This document shows, in pieces, positions 23,676-35,823 of a stretch of DNA of 64,000 bases. The notes under the pieces were generated by a model, which saw only the letters and a program-made list of their open reading frames with translations, did not search any database and had not been told where the DNA came from. The stretch is from the NCBI GenBank assembly GCA_963930645.1, contig OZ005648.1, forward strand, positions 152,437,035 to 152,501,034. The letters are read 5' to 3'. The position numbers were made by a program, and so were the translations under genes. The DNA is from Salticus scenicus (lineage: Eukaryota; Arthropoda; Arachnida; Araneae; Salticidae). The first letter of the stretch is position 1. Each line of letters starts with the position of its first letter.

Positions 23676-24866
23676 TTTATTGTTGTAAATGTTGAAGCTA
23701 TCGTTCAACCGCCTGCCCAAGTTAACCAGTTCGAGACGGATTGCACACCGTAAATGCAATGCATTTCTAAGCCAAAAAGACCGGTAGCACACCACTTCTG
23801 TAATAATACATGGCTACTTCCGCTCATTTTAAAGCCCAGAACCCACTCACAGTTTGTTATTCATTAAAGATTTTTCTCTGAAAACCTTCACACAAAAATG
23901 TTCAAAACACAAAGGCTAAATTTCACTTGATTTAAAATCTTCCAGTTTCAACTTTAAAATGTTTCTTTATTTTATTTTATTGAAATTTAGACGATTACAG
24001 TCCTTATTTATTTATTTATTTATTTTTTTTGAGTAGGCTGGTATTTATTGCTTCCATTCAGTTTCATCGCTTCTATTTAAGCAGTCGACAGCTGCACAAA
24101 AACTGCGCTTCATACTTGAAAATATTGCAAAACTAAACAGATATATAATAACATTTAAATAATTTGCGATAAATTTCCCGTAGGTTAACATGAGCATTTT
24201 ATCGATCATGCCATTCATCAATAATGTTCAATTTCAGATTCTGGAGATAGTCTCCAAAAAGATGCGCCGTCTCAAATGGATTGAACTAGTGCAGTCACTT
24301 GTCCAAGTTATATTTTGGTACAGTTCCAAACATTGAACAAACTCATCATTATTGTCTAGTTATTATCAATAAGCTGTGAAATATCTCTTAGTATAGAATT
24401 TTAAATGCGCAATCTCTCCTAAATAGCAAAAGCACAAACTCTCCCATTTTTGTGGGCAATATTGCGCAGTGTTTTATTAAGTAATTATTCGCCGTTACAG
24501 AAAATCGTGGTGCATTCACCATTAATCTACGTTAGTAGATTATGAGAAACCGTTTAATTTAAAAATATTTTGTATTGCTATCACTCTTTAGAAATTCATA
24601 ACAAGGGTTATGGAAATTCAAGCATTTATTTTTAAAAACGAGACAAAATAACCACGTTTTATCTTTGATTCGTGAAGCAATCAACACGCACAGCACATCA
24701 TCAACATTTCACTATTGATGTTGTACAACCAACTAAAGTTTCAGCTCTCCCACTCTACTCTTTCCCGCCGATTCTGTATGTGCGCAATCTCTCCTACCGC
24801 GCGATCTCTCCTAGGCTTAGCTTATAATTGTGTTTTAACGGTTGTCTTAGCTATAACACACACACA

Positions 24867-24898
<32 letters not shown>

Positions 24899-24981
24899 GC
24901 TTTGTTTCTTTGTTTTCTAATAAACTTCGCTATCACCATCTGATGCACAAAAGTTACAAGACATTCTTCGATATATATATA

Positions 24982-26666
24982 AGGTAAAACTAGGAGAGAT
25001 CGCGCGGTAGGACAGATTGCGTACAGAGGGGATCGAAGGGAAAGAGTAGAGTAGGCGAATTGAAATTTTAGGTGGTTGTACAGCATCAATAGTGAAATGC
25101 TGACTTGAATTTGCATATTGATTGCTTCAAGAGTTTATGATAAAACTTGGTTATTTTGTCTCATTCTCAAGAATAACTGCTTGAATTTTCATAACCCTTC
25201 CTAAGAATTTCAGTACAATGGTAGTAGTACAAAATATTTTTTAATTAAACAATTTCTCATAACTTACTGACCTAGACTAACGGTAAAAGCACCACGATTT
25301 CCTATATCGGTGAGTAATTATTTAATAAAACACTGCCCAATTTCTCCTACCAAATTGGGTAAGTTTGCGCTTTTGCTGTTTAGAAGAGATTGCGCATTTA
25401 AAATTCTATAATTATAGATATTTCGCAGCTTATTGGTGATAACAAGACAATGATGATGAGTTTGTTCAATGCCTGAGGCTGTTCCAAAGCCTAACTTCCA
25501 TAAGTCATTGGTCTAGTTCAAACCATTCGAGACGGCATACTACATTTATGGAAACTATCCACAGAATCTGAAATTGAACATTATTCAGGAGTGCACAATT
25601 GACAAAAGCCACATCTTTGATGGGATTTACCTCTAGAATGCTGTTAGCCTATGAGAAATTTATCGCAAATGATTCTTCAGTACTTTCAAGTATGATGCTC
25701 AAGTTCTGTGCAGCTGTCGGATGCTTAACTAGAAGAGATAAAACTAAATGCAAGCAGTAAATATCAGCCTACTCAATCATCTTTTCAAGGAATGTAATCG
25801 TCTAAATTTCAATAAAATAAAATAAATAAAATAACCGTAAAAAATTTTAATGCGTAAAGGATTTTAAAACGTAAAGGATTTTTTGGCAGAAAAGTTTGAG
25901 GAAAATTTTTTAATAAATAGTAAATAGTGGGCGTATTCTGCGATTAAAAATGGGCGGGACTAGCTACATATCATTCACATACGGTGTGCTTTTTTTTTTT
26001 TTTTTTGCTCGGACATGCCCGTTTCTGGCAGGTGGTTGCACAATAATTTCACTTGTACAATGATATGTACAATGACTGTGGGCAACGAGAGATTCAGTCA
26101 GAAAACAAGAACCATCCTTGTTGAAATGGTAATATACTAATTTTAATTTAAACGTGTTAACTAGTAACTTAATATTAGTTCCTGGTCTTGTTCTCTATCT
26201 AATTTTGTTCTTTTTTCTGTTTCTTTATTATACTTTTTTCTTTAAATAAATTTTTGCAGTTCTTTTTATTTATTTATTTATTTTATTTTATTTTTTCTGA
26301 TTTTTTTAAATATTGAATTGAAATATCCACTCTCAATACAAAAATATTTGTTTACAAATACCTTACAACAATGTCATTTAAGTGAATTATTATTATTGAT
26401 AATGTAATTGTAGTTATAATTAAGCGCAATCTCTCCTACCCATGTGCGCAATCACTCCTATCCTATAAGGAGAGTTTGCTCAAAATAGCTCTCTTGATTT
26501 TATTACTACTGTTGTTTTAAACTACAACAGAGCAATGATATAGCAACGAAAATGCAAAGAAGAAGGATGAATTCAAAGTTATGCACCAAAAGTTTAGCAG
26601 AAAATTAATATTTGGATTTCTTATACCATTTGGTTGAATTGTGCACAAACTCTCCTAGCTTTAGCT
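24982..26666 (+). mobile_element. TA-flanked transposon with AGGAGAGATTGCGC echoes, copy 2
   Basis: TA at 24980-24981 and 26667-26668 flank 1,685 bp. The ends are AGGTAAAACTAGGAGAGATC and, inverted, AGCTAAAGCTAGGAGAGTTT. It aligns along its length with the inverted copy at 21450-24822, including a conserved 400-bp block around 25430-25840. The echo motif occurs at least seven times (about 24993, 25011, 25347, 25387, 26424, 26446 and 26470). No transposase is recognised, so it looks non-autonomous, or its coding region is too decayed to read. Confidence 0.7.
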
Positions 26667-26668
26667 TA

Positions 26669-28229
26669 TATTTAAATATATATATATACTTTTAACTTTA
26701 ATATATGATATATATAAAAAGATAAACTAAAAATTATTATTATTTTTTTTTTTTTTTTTTTTTTTCGCAAATATCTCTCACACGTCCTTAAGAAAATCAC
26801 TTCAAATAAATTTATAAAAAAAGTATCACATTCCGTATTATTACCAAAAAGACAATTTTATAGCGCTGTGGTCGATCCCATGACGGTCATCACACCAAAA
26901 TGTTATTATGCTTCAGCCATCACATATATATCAACTATAATCTCACTACGTCTTTTACAAATCAATCAAAATATTGCTCTATAGTTCCGCAGGGCCCACA
27001 TTTTAACGAACTTCTTTTTTTTTTTTTCTTTGGCTGAGATTTCCAGATTATTAGGTACTTTATATTTTATTTCTATAATGTTTGTTATCATGAGAATTCA
27101 TATATTTCTACATGAAGATTGGTAATATTACAGTAAATTTTTTGCTCTATTTAATAATACGTTTTGTAAATATTTTAAACTGTCTTGGTGGAAATGAGGA
27201 TGAGTTTAATTAAATTTTACGAATTTTATAAGTTGTATCTAATTATATGCTTATTATTATTAAAAACTTAAAGAGTTTAATCGTAAGGTATATCTGCATA
27301 ATTTCATAATTATCTTTTTAATAAGGAATTATTATTATTTTTTAACTTTTTCAAATAAAGAACTGTATTTTTAATTTTTATAACCCCCCCCCCCCCCCCA
27401 CGCCTTTATTTTTTTCTTCTTTTTTAAAATGTTGAAATATTTTTCTTTTAAAAGCATAACAATAATCTGAAATGAAAAATTTTATAAATACAAATTTACA
27501 CTTACTGGTTGAAATTGAAATGCTACTAATTATGACTAAAAATGGCTTAAAAGTATATAAAAACGTTATATATCTATAAGTTTCATGAAAAAGATAATTC
27601 GCCAATTGTAAAAATTCTGTATTTTTTCTCTTGATAAATATGTACCTACATAAGAATTAAGAATGGTTTCTCAATGAATAATCTGCAAAATTTCATATAA
27701 AAATTCTTTACAATTTTTTTTTGTGCTCTTCAAATTTCTAAATAATAATATCAAATACATTTTGCCTTCCATGATAGAATTTTTGTTGATAAAAGATAAT
27801 GGAAAACCAACTTTGTTTTGTAACCAACTTGACAATGAATATATATACTCGTGGCTTACAAGACAAGATATTAGAAAATGGCTTATTACAAGAGAAATTA
27901 CATGCAGTTGTGTTTAGAATTTCGGAGATAAATAATATTATACTTTTTTTCTTAAAAAATGAAAGTCTTTAATAAATTCGTTGGTTTGAATAAAAAACCT
28001 TACAGGATTTAAACTAATCCTACCTTATCTAAAAAACTTTTCTCAAAAATTGAATTTGTGTAATAATATTAATTTTAATATCTAGTGTCCGAATATACCC
28101 TTATTCACCCTAACTTTTAAACTAAGCTTCCAGAGACGCAAACACTTCCCTGACATGTTTTTATATAAAACACATGTTATTATTCATTTACAGGGTTTGC
28201 TCCAGCATGTTTGCATTCTATAATGGTCA
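26669..28229. other. AT-rich DNA, no gene recognised
   Basis: Contains T and C runs (C run of about 15 at 27384-27399). A 64-codon frame at 27723-27917 has mixed composition and no recognised domain. No convincing host exon is seen. Confidence 0.45.
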
Positions 28230-28591
28230 CCAAATTTTTGACGTATGTCGAGTTTTCACCTTATATACACATTTTAAGATCTCCTGAGTCCAAGAAAGTA
28301 GTTTTTTGGCAATTGGTTAGTGTGTGTGTGTGCGGAATTTTCTGGCTATCATATCTCCGAAAGTAATGAAGGTAGAACTACGAAACTTAAGAATTGATAC
28401 AGGTCTAGTGTGCAGATGAAATTTCTAAATTTTGGTGAAAATTGGGTCATCGGAAACAGGAAGTGTCTAAGTTCGTATCTAAAAAATAGCTCTAACGATT
28501 TTCTTCAAAGTTACTATATATACTGTCCGTTAGATGTTATTTCGAATGATATGGTCGGTTAGCTCAGGAAAATTGATAGGCGACCAGTATA

Positions 28592-30221
28592 CAGTCAGTC
28601 ACAAAAATCTACATACACTGATCAAAATAAAGGTTTCTCAAAAAGCAATTAAATTTCAATTTTAAAAATCATATCACTCCTTCAGTTTTCTCTAAAAAAA
28701 TTGTTTTCCATAATAAAAATATTTAGAAATAATAATTTCTAGGTAATTTTGTGATTTGTATAGTAATTATCAAGTCGCAAAAGTCTGCATACACCTGATT
28801 GGCGGACGGAAAAAAAATTGCATACGAAGTTATTTTGGAAAATTGTCTTAGTTTGAGGTTGCATGTTTCGTTATATATTCTAATCTCCATTTCCCGAGAT
28901 TTTTTGACATTGTAACTTCAACAAAATGAGTCAGGGAAAGGAAACATCTTTAGAACTTCGAAATATGATAGTAAGAATGAAATGCGAAAAGAAATCTTAT
29001 GCAGTAATTGCAAAAATTGTTTAAAAAAGTCGGTCAACTGTTCAAACAATCTACAGAAATTATGTTATGCGTGGAAATGTGCTTAACAAATATCGATGTG
29101 GTCGTCCAAGAAAGCTTAATGATCGTGATGCAAGAACCATAGTAAGAAAAGTGAAGAAAAATCCGAAAATTAGTGCTCCAAAATTAGCGAATCAAATTGC
29201 AACTGCTAGTGGAAAGAAAGTGCATCCAGAAACTGTTCGTAGAATTCTTCGATCAGCCGGCTACAATGGTAGAGATTCTAGACGAAAGCCGTTCATTTCA
29301 TCTACTAACAAACAAAAGAGACTTCATTTTGCTTCTGCACATATTGACCAAGATTTTAATTTTTTGGAAAACAGTTGTTTTTACAGACGAGAGTAAGTTC
29401 AACGTGTTCGGGAGTGATGGCCGCGGAAAAATCTGGAGGAAAAAAAACACAGAAATGAATCCCGAGAATTTGACTCCAACTGTGAAACACGGTGGAGGCA
29501 GTGTTATGGTTTGGGGAGCAATGAGAGTGGCAGCTGGAGTGGGCAATTTAGTGTTTATTGATGGCATAATGAATCGATTTGAATACCTGAAGATTTTGCA
29601 AGACAATCTACTTCCATCGGTTCGAAAATTGGGACTTGGGAACAACTTTGTCTTCCAGCAAGACAATGACCCAAAACATACAGCTTTCCTTAAGCTAAGA
29701 TTGTTAAGGAATGGCTACTCTATAAAACGCCTAAACAGCTCCATTCGCCGCCACAGTCCCCAAACCTTAATCCCATCGAGCACCTTTGGTTGGAAGGAAG
29801 TTGATAGGAGAGTTCGGGAGCAATCGGTAACAAGCAAGGAAACCCTAAAGAAGGCAATAGAGCTTGCATGGTCTCAAATTACACCCGAGACGACAAAAAA
29901 TCTGGTTATGTCGATGCCAAACCGAATTCAGGCAGTTGTTACTTCAAAGGGAGGTCCTACAAAGTATTAATGTTACATTTTTTGGGATTTAATTCTGAAA
30001 GTTTGTATTGTTCTGTCTCTGTATGTAGACTTTTGTGACTATATAATTTAATATGTTGTTAATTTTTGTTATATTTTAACGAATTTGTTCATAATTTTTT
30101 TTGTTAGATATGAGTTATTATCCAAGATGTTAACGAAAATAAAGTTGTATATTCAAAAATATGAGAAAACTGCTAGATCTGCGAAAATTAGCGGGTGTAT
30201 GTAGACTTTTGTGACTGACTG
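28592..30221 (+). mobile_element. Tc1-like transposon with IR/DR ends
   Basis: TA at 28590-28591 and 30222-30223 flank 1,630 bp. The ends are CAGTCAGTCACAAAAATCTA and its inverse with one change; 26 of the first 27 bases match. Inner copies of the same motif lie at about 28772-28794 and (inverted) 30020-30040, about 180 bp from the outer ones, giving an IR/DR layout. One transposase gene lies between the ends. The well-kept ends and mostly readable protein make it the best preserved DNA transposon in the window. Confidence 0.9.
28926..29970 (+). pseudogene. Tc1 transposase, broken by one stop and frameshifts
   Basis: The ATG at 28926 starts MSQGKETSLELRNMIV, a normal N-terminal helix-turn-helix start. 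Codon 33 (29022-29024) is TAA. The GRPRKLND linker motif follows at about 29101. The first frame fails in a T-rich stretch near 29355-29366. The catalytic part continues in another frame with TDESKFNVFG (first Asp), then QQDNDPKHTA (second Asp). The segment with the third catalytic residue (NPIEHLW, near 29773-29795) is readable only in a third frame, after which the original frame resumes to the TAA at 29968-29970. The full length, about 348 codons, is normal for the family. Known: the product binds the element's ends and moves it into TA sites. This copy cannot make an intact enzyme. Confidence 0.88.
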
Positions 30222-30689
30222 TAAATAGCTGAATTTCAGGTCTCGCAAGTGCGTTCCTTTAAAAACGACTGTGCGGATTTTTTTCAAACTCGTCATATTA
30301 TCTCCTTTTTAAATATCCTTTTGTATGTAACTATTGCCTTCCGTACAATAATTCAATATGACAAGTTTTTGTAAAAGTTGGTATCACAAAAACGGCTCTA
30401 ACGATTTTCTTGAAAATTATTACATAAATACATTTTAGATATCCTTTCGCCTGTATTACATGGCTATTACAGAAAAATTAGCAGTCATCCTGCTTAGGTG
30501 GGTTAATTTTAGATGTCGAAAATTGGTGTTTCAAAAAATAACTCAACCATTTTTTCTGTTATTTACTAACATGCTATGTAAACTTTGTTTTATATGTCTT
30601 TACACGTGTATTAAATTTCTTTAACTGAAAAAATTTTAGGTTTCTACTTCATTAGGTAAATTTTATGTCTTCTGATTATATTATCTCAA

Positions 30690-30722
<33 letters not shown>

Positions 30723-31278
30723 AATATGTGTAATAGTAGGTAATGGAAGTCGTGTGGTTATTTCACACCAGATTTTTTAAAATTGCGAATGAGTAACAAA
30801 GCTAAAACCAATATAATTTTGAACTACGCCTTATTATTTTCTTGTGTTAATTCTAAGATCGGAAAAGAGTAATTTTTTTATCAAAATTATTTCACTATTT
30901 AAGTATTAATAACAGTTTTAAAGAAATACACAATTTTGAGTAAAGTTATGCGAGAGAAAAATTCTTTAATAATAAGACTTCACCATATTGTTATACATAA
31001 AACTATATGAATAAATACATATTATAAAAATAAAGAAGACCGATTTTTCTCTTTTATTACAAATAATTTATGTTAATCATCTGTTAATTTTAGAATCAGG
31101 AATAAATTATTAACAAATGTATATGCTAAAAGTATTTACTGTAAAAAAAGTTATTTAAATAATAATAAAAAAAAGAATAAATTCTCATAAAAAGCAGTTT
31201 TTCCTGGTGCAGTAAATGAGTAGAAATGGCTTCTTTAGATGAGGGGACCGGTGATTATGGCCTTTTGTTTTCATTTTG

Positions 31279-31345
31279 CTAATTGCATATTATCCATTAC
31301 ACTTGTCCAAACCACCTGCGGCCATTTCATTTCAGCTGCTTTTTA
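31279..31345 (+). repeat. Short dispersed repeat, copy 2
   Basis: Same orientation and same 27-base start as the copy at 5253-5340, followed by a diverged tail with ctgcgg and agctgc preserved. Confidence 0.5.
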
Positions 31346-32211
31346 CTGTAAAAAGAAATGGAGTAAAAAGAGTATTATACAAATAAAGCTTGCAAAAAGA
31401 TAGTCGTTCTTTGTTCAGAGTATAAAAAAATTCAAATAATGACATTTTTTTTTTTTTTTTTTTTTTTGTCCTGGAAAAATACGACTGATTTTCAGTTTGT
31501 CTTTGAGAATTCTTTGTTTTCAGAGCCATTTAAAGCTCCCGAAAAAACATTAAAACAGACCCATTATTATATTTAGTTTAAAAAAATTTATTCAAGAATC
31601 AACCTTTTCCTTTTTTTTTTTTTTTTTTTTTTTTTTTTCCGAAAAAAAAAAAAAAAAAGAATGACGTTGAAATTATTTTCTGTTAATTTCTTTCCTTAAA
31701 ATTTAATTATTATTAACATAGAGCAGTTAGCTAGAGTAAACTCAATTTCTACGATAATTGCCATAGAAAAAACCCCCAAAAACAGTGAAGTACTAATAAT
31801 ATTAAAATTGATGGTTCTATAATAATATCTTCCAAGCATTTGTTAATTTTTTTTTTACCAAATTGAGGATCTCATAGTGTAATGTTACAAAACTCACCTT
31901 ACGCTAGCAGAAAATAAGTAAAAAGAAGCATCCTAAAACATTTAAAGCAATAATATTCCATAAAAATACCGATCATAATATAAAATTAATAACATATTTT
32001 ACTCTGTTTAAAGAGCGAATTAGGCTTCTATTTATTCATTTATTGTCATTGAGCCAAACAGAAAATTATTTTAAATAACGTAAAACTATTTAAAGCCTTT
32101 GGCTTTTTCGTGAAATCAAACGTTAACAAAAAATTCTGAACGGACACTTTAAAAGCATTTCTTAATATATTGGAATACTTGTCAATGCTTTGTCATACTT
32201 GTCAAAGCCCT

Positions 32212-32229
32212 CCCCCCCCCCCCCCCCCC

Positions 32230-32261
<32 letters not shown>
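32212..32261. repeat. Compound homopolymer C19-A31
   Basis: Nineteen C followed directly by thirty-one A. Similar mixed tracts occur elsewhere in the window (T then G at 19465-19501). Confidence 0.9.
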
Positions 32262-32263
<2 letters not shown>

Positions 32264-33738
32264 AGAAAGATAGAAAGTGCAAATAATTTTTATCTGGAAC
32301 TTAATGAAGTAATTTAGATTGTTTTTTTTAGAAAAAATAATTAAACGTGAGTTTTTAACGCTTTCCCTATGAACCATTCTTCTGGTATTTTTCTTTATTT
32401 TTAACACCCGAACAAAAAATTGGGGTGTTACAAGTTTTAAACATAGATGTAGTAATATATATATATATAGATCTATCATCCCCACGTTATCGAACAAAAA
32501 TTTTTGATGCTGAAAAAAAGTTCTAAGATCAGCCATTAAAGAGTATTGAAAAAACAAACAAAAAGAAAAATGAATTTGAAACTGTATCTGGAGTTTTTCA
32601 TTCACCTTTAGTAAATAAAATATTCATAAATTTTATTTACTAAAATATCCGTATGTATTCCAGTGTGTGATTTACTCGATGAAAGGCAGCCATTAGAGTG
32701 ACTTTTCCCCCCCCAAAAAGTATCACTTTTTTTTCCTCTCGCTGACAAATCTATGTCTTATTACTATATCTATAGTTTTGAAGTCTTTATCTGGCTGTGT
32801 GTCTGTGTGTGTCACTGTTGCTTCCAAACGAATAAACTGTTTTTATTGCGTTTTATTTGTTTATTTATGTTTTCTAGAGTACTAATTTAATTCGGGTGGC
32901 TTTTAGACATGTTTGAGGAAAATCTGTTGAATTAATATTTAAAATTTATAAAAATTTGCCCCCCCCTTTTTTTTTGACTCACTGCGCATTGGTATTTTAA
33001 AGTTTACAAACAACAGCCTTCCAATTTCCGAAGCATGTTAGATGATATGTCGTATAATTTTTGGATTAGAATTTAAAAAATCTTACATTTTTATATCGCG
33101 TATTTTTAATCAATTTTTATACAAATTAAAAATTGGATAAATTGGTGGTTATAACTTCACGGTACAAAAAATTGCTAAATTTGCTCGAAAATTAAAGATT
33201 TTAAATAAAATAATTTGCATGCTTGCGTTCTTCCAATATTAAAATGCAGATTTTATAGAAAAATATTATTTAACTAAATTAAAGTCTGGTAGTTTTCTTA
33301 AAGCTAGTATGTGATTAACATATATAAAGGTGACATTAATACACAACTGTATGATTGAGTGTTGAATTTACCATGATTTTATGAAGCAATTACGATAAGT
33401 TATCACTTCTCAAAGCATTTTCATATATCAGATTTACGACTTCAAACCAGATCGTCTTCTTCCTTTTTTTTTTTTTAATAGAATCATAGCTGTCAAATGT
33501 TTCATATTTAAGATACTGGTAATTTTTATAAAATCCATCTTATTTAAACGTAGAAACTTTCTACAAAATCTTATGAAAAATTTCGATAATCAATACCAAT
33601 ATCAAAAATATGGAACGCTTTGCAGTTAAACCAAATGTATGTTCGTGTCTAATTTGGTTTTAGAAGAATTAAGGGTTTTTAATTTTTAACATATTGCTTT
33701 TTATCTTCAATATCTAAATATAAATTTGTCATATTTAA

Positions 33739-33980
33739 CCCTTAAATGCCGTGTGTTGTCTTTCGGCAACATACCCAATTTTGTATTCTAAGGTATTATT
33801 AGAATAATGTTTAAACTCTAATGCCTCATGTTTGCTGGCTGACAACAAATTGTTTTTTAGCTGTAAACCATGGTTAAAATAAAGTATATAAAGTACGATT
33901 TTTTTTCCCGTGATTTATTTAAAAGAGGTAAGAATAAAACATTTTAAAATTGATTTTTAAAATAATGCAGTATTTAAGAG
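33739..33980. mobile_element. Candidate TTAA-flanked MITE
   Basis: TTAA at 33735-33738 and 33981-33984 flank 242 bp. The ends are CCCTTAAATGCCGTG and, inverted, CTCTTAAATACTGCA. The C-rich first bases and TTAA duplication fit piggyBac-type ends. The inverted match covers only about ten bases, and TTAA is frequent here. Confidence 0.35.
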
Positions 33981-34779
33981 TTAATGAATAAATAATCTTA
34001 ATACATATGTAGTACCTATTATTAAATATTTTATCTTAGTATATTAAATAATTAATATGGTTATATCACCAAAGTAAAATCTTATAAAAGATTTTTTTTG
34101 TACTATAGTCTTTTTAAATTATCTTACAAAAGAATAAAAAAAAAAAAGTCTAAAAACCGTTATAAGAATTTTAATTGAATTTTTTATTACGTCAATCATA
34201 TAAAATCTACATTTTTCGATATTTTTTGTTAAGACGGTAAAAAGTAATCTTAAGATAATTAAATTTTATGAAAAGTGTGCAATGTTATTTTATAAAGCAT
34301 GCAATAAAAAGAAAATATTTAGCAAGCAGTAAAGATAGCATTTTCTTACAGAAATTTTGCAAACGTCTTTTTTTTTTCCTTAAATTAAGTTTAAGTAGTT
34401 AGATAATATAGGTAATAATTAGATAAAATAATTGTTGATATTTTCTGAAAAATATATTATATAAATTTTTATGCATCGATAAAAATATCATTTAATAAAT
34501 TAATTAACATAATATAACTTCAATATATATATAGATATATATTATTATTATTATTATTACTATTATTTGAAAAATTATACGCCTTTTTATATATATGTGA
34601 AACATATACACAGAACATTAGAATTGATTTTATAATAAATATATTTTTAAATTTTTAGCTACTTGAAAATTATAAAATCATCAATCAATATGTCTAAATT
34701 TATACATGTTCAAACTTAAATTTCCATTGAATGTAAATATTATTAATTTGTTTAACTAGAACATCTAAGCAAATTGTGT

Positions 34780-34874
34780 GAATCGAGTCAAATTTATTTG
34801 TATTACATCAATTACTTTTTTTTGTGTGTGTGCCTTTTCTTTTCATCTGTGCATGACTCCAAGTAGATCCTTAA
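34780..34874 (+). repeat. Left remnant of the 477-bp tandem repeat
   Basis: The text from 'ttatttgtattacatcaatta' through 'gatccttaa' matches 43540-43598. This shows that the large element at 34875-43118 landed inside a tandem repeat unit. The match fades upstream of about 34780. Confidence 0.65.
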
Positions 34875-35073
34875 GGGCCTTATTCACCAACTTCTTAACA
34901 CTCGGATTAAACCACGGATCAGCAAATCCGAGAATTAAAGTAGCCGGTGAACAACGGATTTGGTTGATCCGTAGAACAGAGGTTCACTTTCTGCTTGGCG
35001 AACTTCCGTAGCGAGAAACTGCCTATCCTTGTAAACATAACTTAACAATTCTATTATGACGCAGTATGGAGAG

Positions 35074-35663
35074 ATTTGATTGGTTCATTTGTTTTTTATT
35101 GATTTGAGTGTATTTTACATTGCACTAGAGCTACATTATGGGTAATTAGGCTATATTTAATTGGTTAATTTGTTTTGAGCATATTTTACGTTGCACTAGA
35201 GCTATATTGCAGGAAATTAGGCGATATTTGATTGGTTCATTTGTTTTGAGTGTATTTTACGTTGCACTAGAGCTACATTATGGGAAATTAGGCGATATTT
35301 GATTGGTTCATTTGTTTTTTATTGATTTGAGTGTATTTTACATTGCACTAGAGCCACATTATGGGTAATTAGGCTATATTTAATTGGTTCATTTGTTTTG
35401 AGTATATTTTACGCTGCACTAGAGCTACATTACAGGAAATTAGGCGATATTTGATTGGTTCATTTGTTTTTTATTGATTTGAGTGTATTTTACATTGCAC
35501 TAGAGCTACATTATGGGTAATTAGGCTATATTTAATTGGTTCATTTGTTTTGAGTATATTTTACGTTGCACTAGAGCTACATTATTGGAAATTAGGCGAT
35601 ATTTGATTGCTTCATTTGTTTCGAGCGCATTTTACGTTGCACTAGAGCTACATTATGGGAAAT
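35074..35663 (+). repeat. Tandem array of eight units in two length classes
   Basis: Eight units run from 'atttgattggttcatttgtt' to 'cattatgggaaat'. Long units (about 82 bp, with an extra 'tttattgattt') and short units (about 71 bp) are ordered L S S L S L S S. Each unit keeps gattggtt (a CCAAT-box-like word on the other strand) and TGCACTAGAGC. It lies inside the Harbinger-like element. No coding potential. The mixed order suggests unequal exchange or slippage of a two-unit block. Confidence 0.85.
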
Positions 35664-35673
35664 TTTGGTCTTA

Positions 35674-35823
35674 ACATGCGCGATAGTGATTGCCGCGGAG
35701 CCGAGTTACGTGAGTTTTCAGATTCATGCACAGCGAGGTAGGGGTGACCAGTGATGTTTTTTTGGTTTCAACATGCGCGACAGTGATTGCCGCGGAGCCG
35801 AGTTACGTGCGTTTTCAGATTCA
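35674..35823 (+). repeat. Direct repeat of about 54 bp
   Basis: Two near-identical blocks beginning AACATGCGCGA and containing GATTGCCGCGGAGCCGAGTT occupy 35674-35727 and 35770-35823 (two or three differences). They are GC-rich for this region and follow the tandem array. Function unknown; the frame at 35726-35923 crossing them has no known domain. Confidence 0.75.

Larger units (their letters stand above)
21450..24822 (-). mobile_element. TA-flanked transposon with AGGAGAGATTGCGC echoes, copy 1 (split by another element)
   Basis: TA at 21448-21449 and 24823-24824. The left end is AGGTAAAGCTAGGAGAGTTT; the right end, inverted, is AGCTAAGCCTAGGAGAGATC. It is the same family as the element at 24982-26666 but in opposite orientation, and is about 1.7 kb longer mainly because of the insertion at 22243-23675. 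The phrase 'aggagagattgcgc' and variants recur inside in both orientations. No transposase frame is readable. The two copies stand head to head, separated by about 155 bp. Confidence 0.7.
28230..30660 (+). repeat. Modular dispersed repeat, split by a Tc1 element
   Basis: The left part (28230-28589) has a head (aaatttttgacgta ... cctgagtccaagaaagtag ... ggcaattggttag), a short (TG)n tract at 28320-28333, then modules with 'ctctaacgattttctt'. The right part after the Tc1 element (30224-30660) repeats that module, then ends in an A run at 30690-30716. The head also occurs inverted at about 49555-49700. No coding frame is seen outside the Tc1 insertion. Confidence 0.55.
30661..33738. other. AT-rich DNA without a gene
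   Basis: Holds homopolymers (A run 30690-30716, T runs near 31446-31467 and 31612-31638) and a TG-rich stretch near 32796-32815. The 147-codon minus-strand frame at 32162-32605 runs through poly-C/poly-A and is not credible as a gene. The short repeat at 31279-31345 matches 5253-5340. Confidence 0.5.

Noticed and set aside
27723..27917. 64-codon frame with mixed amino-acid use
   Set aside because: Too short and without a known motif; no neighbouring exon candidate.
29298..29666. Minus-strand 122-codon frame in the Tc1 element
   Set aside because: Antisense shadow of the transposase.
32162..32605. 147-codon minus-strand open frame, one of the longest outside elements
   Set aside because: Its middle is poly-F and poly-G from A31 and C19 runs; the rest is AT-rich and unlike any protein I know.
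35074..35663. Possible CRISPR array
   Set aside because: Units are contiguous without unique spacers, of two lengths, and the genome is eukaryotic. It is an ordinary tandem array.
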